DNA of 5,915 nt from JBGOTP01 sp041476545 (lineage in GTDB: Bacteria; Acidobacteriota; Vicinamibacteria; Vicinamibacterales; CAVVIG01). Each line of letters begins with the position of its first letter. The first letter of the stretch is position 1. The stretch spans positions 1 to 5,915 of the forward strand of contig JBGOTP010000320.1 in the NCBI GenBank assembly GCA_041476545.1. Direction: 5' to 3'. Shown here piece after piece: positions 5,581-5,915 of the stretch. The notes below the pieces were generated by a model. That model searched no databases and was not told the DNA's origin. It was given only the letters and a program-made list of their open reading frames with translations. Both the position numbers and the translations under genes were made by a program.

Positions 5581-5879
5581 AGGTTCTCCCTCACAGAGAA
5601 ATCGCCGCACGCTCCTGCGCGCGTGGACCGAACACAGAAGCCGAATTCGATAGCGGTGAGTCTAGTTGGCTTTCGGCGATGAGAACGGGCTCGCATTGGC
5701 TGCTTCCGTTGTCCGCGTTTGGAGATCGCCGCCCTCAGGTGCGCGTTGACCTTCGCGGACGAATTGAACACCCGCGCAATGTCGGATTCGAGAACCACGG
5801 CCACGACCGGTTGCGGCATCCGAGACGCGAATCGATTCGGCTTCGAGCGCGAATAGTCGACCCGATAATGGGAACGCAT
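5568..5879 (-). CDS. Small protein, antitoxin-like (DYSxxKPNRF type), C-terminal part doubtful
   Basis: I do not recognise a named family with certainty. The first 55 residues look like a genuine conserved small protein: YRVDYSRSKPNRFASRM, then VVAVVLESDIARVFNSSAKVNAHLRAAI. This is laid out like the short strand plus two helices of BrnA/CopG-like antitoxins (ribbon-helix-helix). From about residue 56 the frame turns Arg- and Cys-rich and runs over the ribosome site and start of the acetyltransferase gene (13-base overlap). That looks less natural. In a shifted frame the tail would read TEAANASPFSSPKAN and stop at 5664-5662, also one base short of whole codons, so a second frameshift is conceivable. 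ATG 5879 has no strong ribosome site. An inverted repeat CTTCAC-N6-GTGAAG lies just upstream. No partner toxin is visible in the window. Confidence 0.5.
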   Translation of the reverse strand: MRSHYRVDYSRSKPNRFASRMPQPVVAVVLESDIARVFNSSAKVNAHLRAAISKRGQRKQPMRARSHRRKPTRLTAIEFGFCVRSTRAGACGDFSVRENLCLD

Positions 5880-5895
5880 TTTACTAAACCGCGAT

Positions 5896-5913
5896 CTTCA
5901 CTGTTGCGTGAAG
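5896..5913. promoter_or_regulatory. Inverted repeat upstream of the antitoxin-like gene, possible operator
   Basis: CTTCAC (5896-5901) and GTGAAG (5908-5913) form a perfect 6+6 inverted repeat with a six-base spacer, 16 bases before the ATG at 5879. Dyads at this position are typical operators for autoregulated antitoxins, but the repeat could also form a leader hairpin. Upstream promoter elements would be outside the window. Confidence 0.35.
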
Positions 5914-5915
5914 TC

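Larger units (their letters stand above)
4624..5915. mobile_element. Edge of an ssrA-integrated element (island or prophage remnant), right end outside window
   Basis: The evidence is an attachment core duplicated from the ssrA 3' end, a tyrosine recombinase remnant facing ssrA, cargo-like small genes (GNAT acetyltransferase, antitoxin-like protein) and lower GC. I counted 32 of 60 G+C at 5281-5340 against 40 of 60 at 1081-1140. The recombinase lacks its N-terminal part and the acetyltransferase is frameshifted, so the element looks decayed. The far end is not visible; a further core copy beyond 5915 is predicted if the island is larger than the window. Confidence 0.55.

Noticed and set aside
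5047..5610. The 187-codon frame taken at face value as one protein
   Set aside because: Its last about 70 residues (for example TMWRCRRF and Arg-rich text) are out of frame. The GNAT C-terminus is in the shifted frame ending at 5087, and the ribosome site supports the ATG at 5580 rather than the start at 5610.
4781..5915. Integron cassette array (GNAT and antitoxin-like cargo next to a tyrosine recombinase)
   Set aside because: I found no attC-like sites with paired RYYYAAC/GTTRRRY ends, and the recombinase fragment looks like an island-type integrase rather than IntI.

Overview
The window reads as a piece of a GC-rich Gram-negative bacterial chromosome. Three things point loosely to Acidobacteriota, possibly the Vicinamibacteria: the style of the proteins, an exported soluble lytic transglycosylase with an Arg/Gly-rich linker, and degenerate CACGAAG/GGACACAGAG-type intergenic repeats. 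The taxonomy is an inference from recognition only; nothing here proves it.

Left part (1-4070), ordinary chromosome. The plus strand opens with the C-terminal 145 codons of a CstA-type peptide/pyruvate transporter. Convergent to it, on the minus strand, lie a class I/II PLP-dependent aminotransferase (494-1672) and, upstream of that gene, a 761-residue TPR plus SLT-domain lytic transglycosylase (1785-4070, GTG start). The transporter and the aminotransferase share a 54-bp convergent gap filled with two GC-rich hairpins. The aminotransferase and transglycosylase are separated by 112 bp of degenerate TTCGTG/GTGTCC repeats.

Middle (4071-4637). A 215-bp divergent promoter region carries a good sigma70-like promoter for the transglycosylase and another for ssrA. 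The ssrA gene (tmRNA, 4286-4637) is intact: its acceptor stem pairs fully with a G3-U70 wobble, the T arm is canonical, and the tag ORF reads ADTQYALAA-stop. CCA is not encoded.

Right part (4638-5915), an apparent mobile-element edge at the 3' end of ssrA. The last 14 bases of ssrA (TCCCGCCGCCTCCA) recur exactly 143 bp downstream, inside the 3' end of a truncated tyrosine recombinase gene that faces ssrA. The interval between the two copies is almost entirely three back-to-back hairpins. Beyond the recombinase remnant come a GNAT acetyltransferase gene broken by a one-base frameshift and a small antitoxin-like ORF. All are on the minus strand, and the DNA is visibly less GC-rich than the left part. 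This is the classic layout of an island or prophage using ssrA as its attachment site, here in a decayed or stacked form.

The most interesting item is the 143-bp hairpin segment bounded by attachment-site copies. It may be the remnant of a second insertion or a tiny non-autonomous element. No complete novel multi-gene system is visible in the window.
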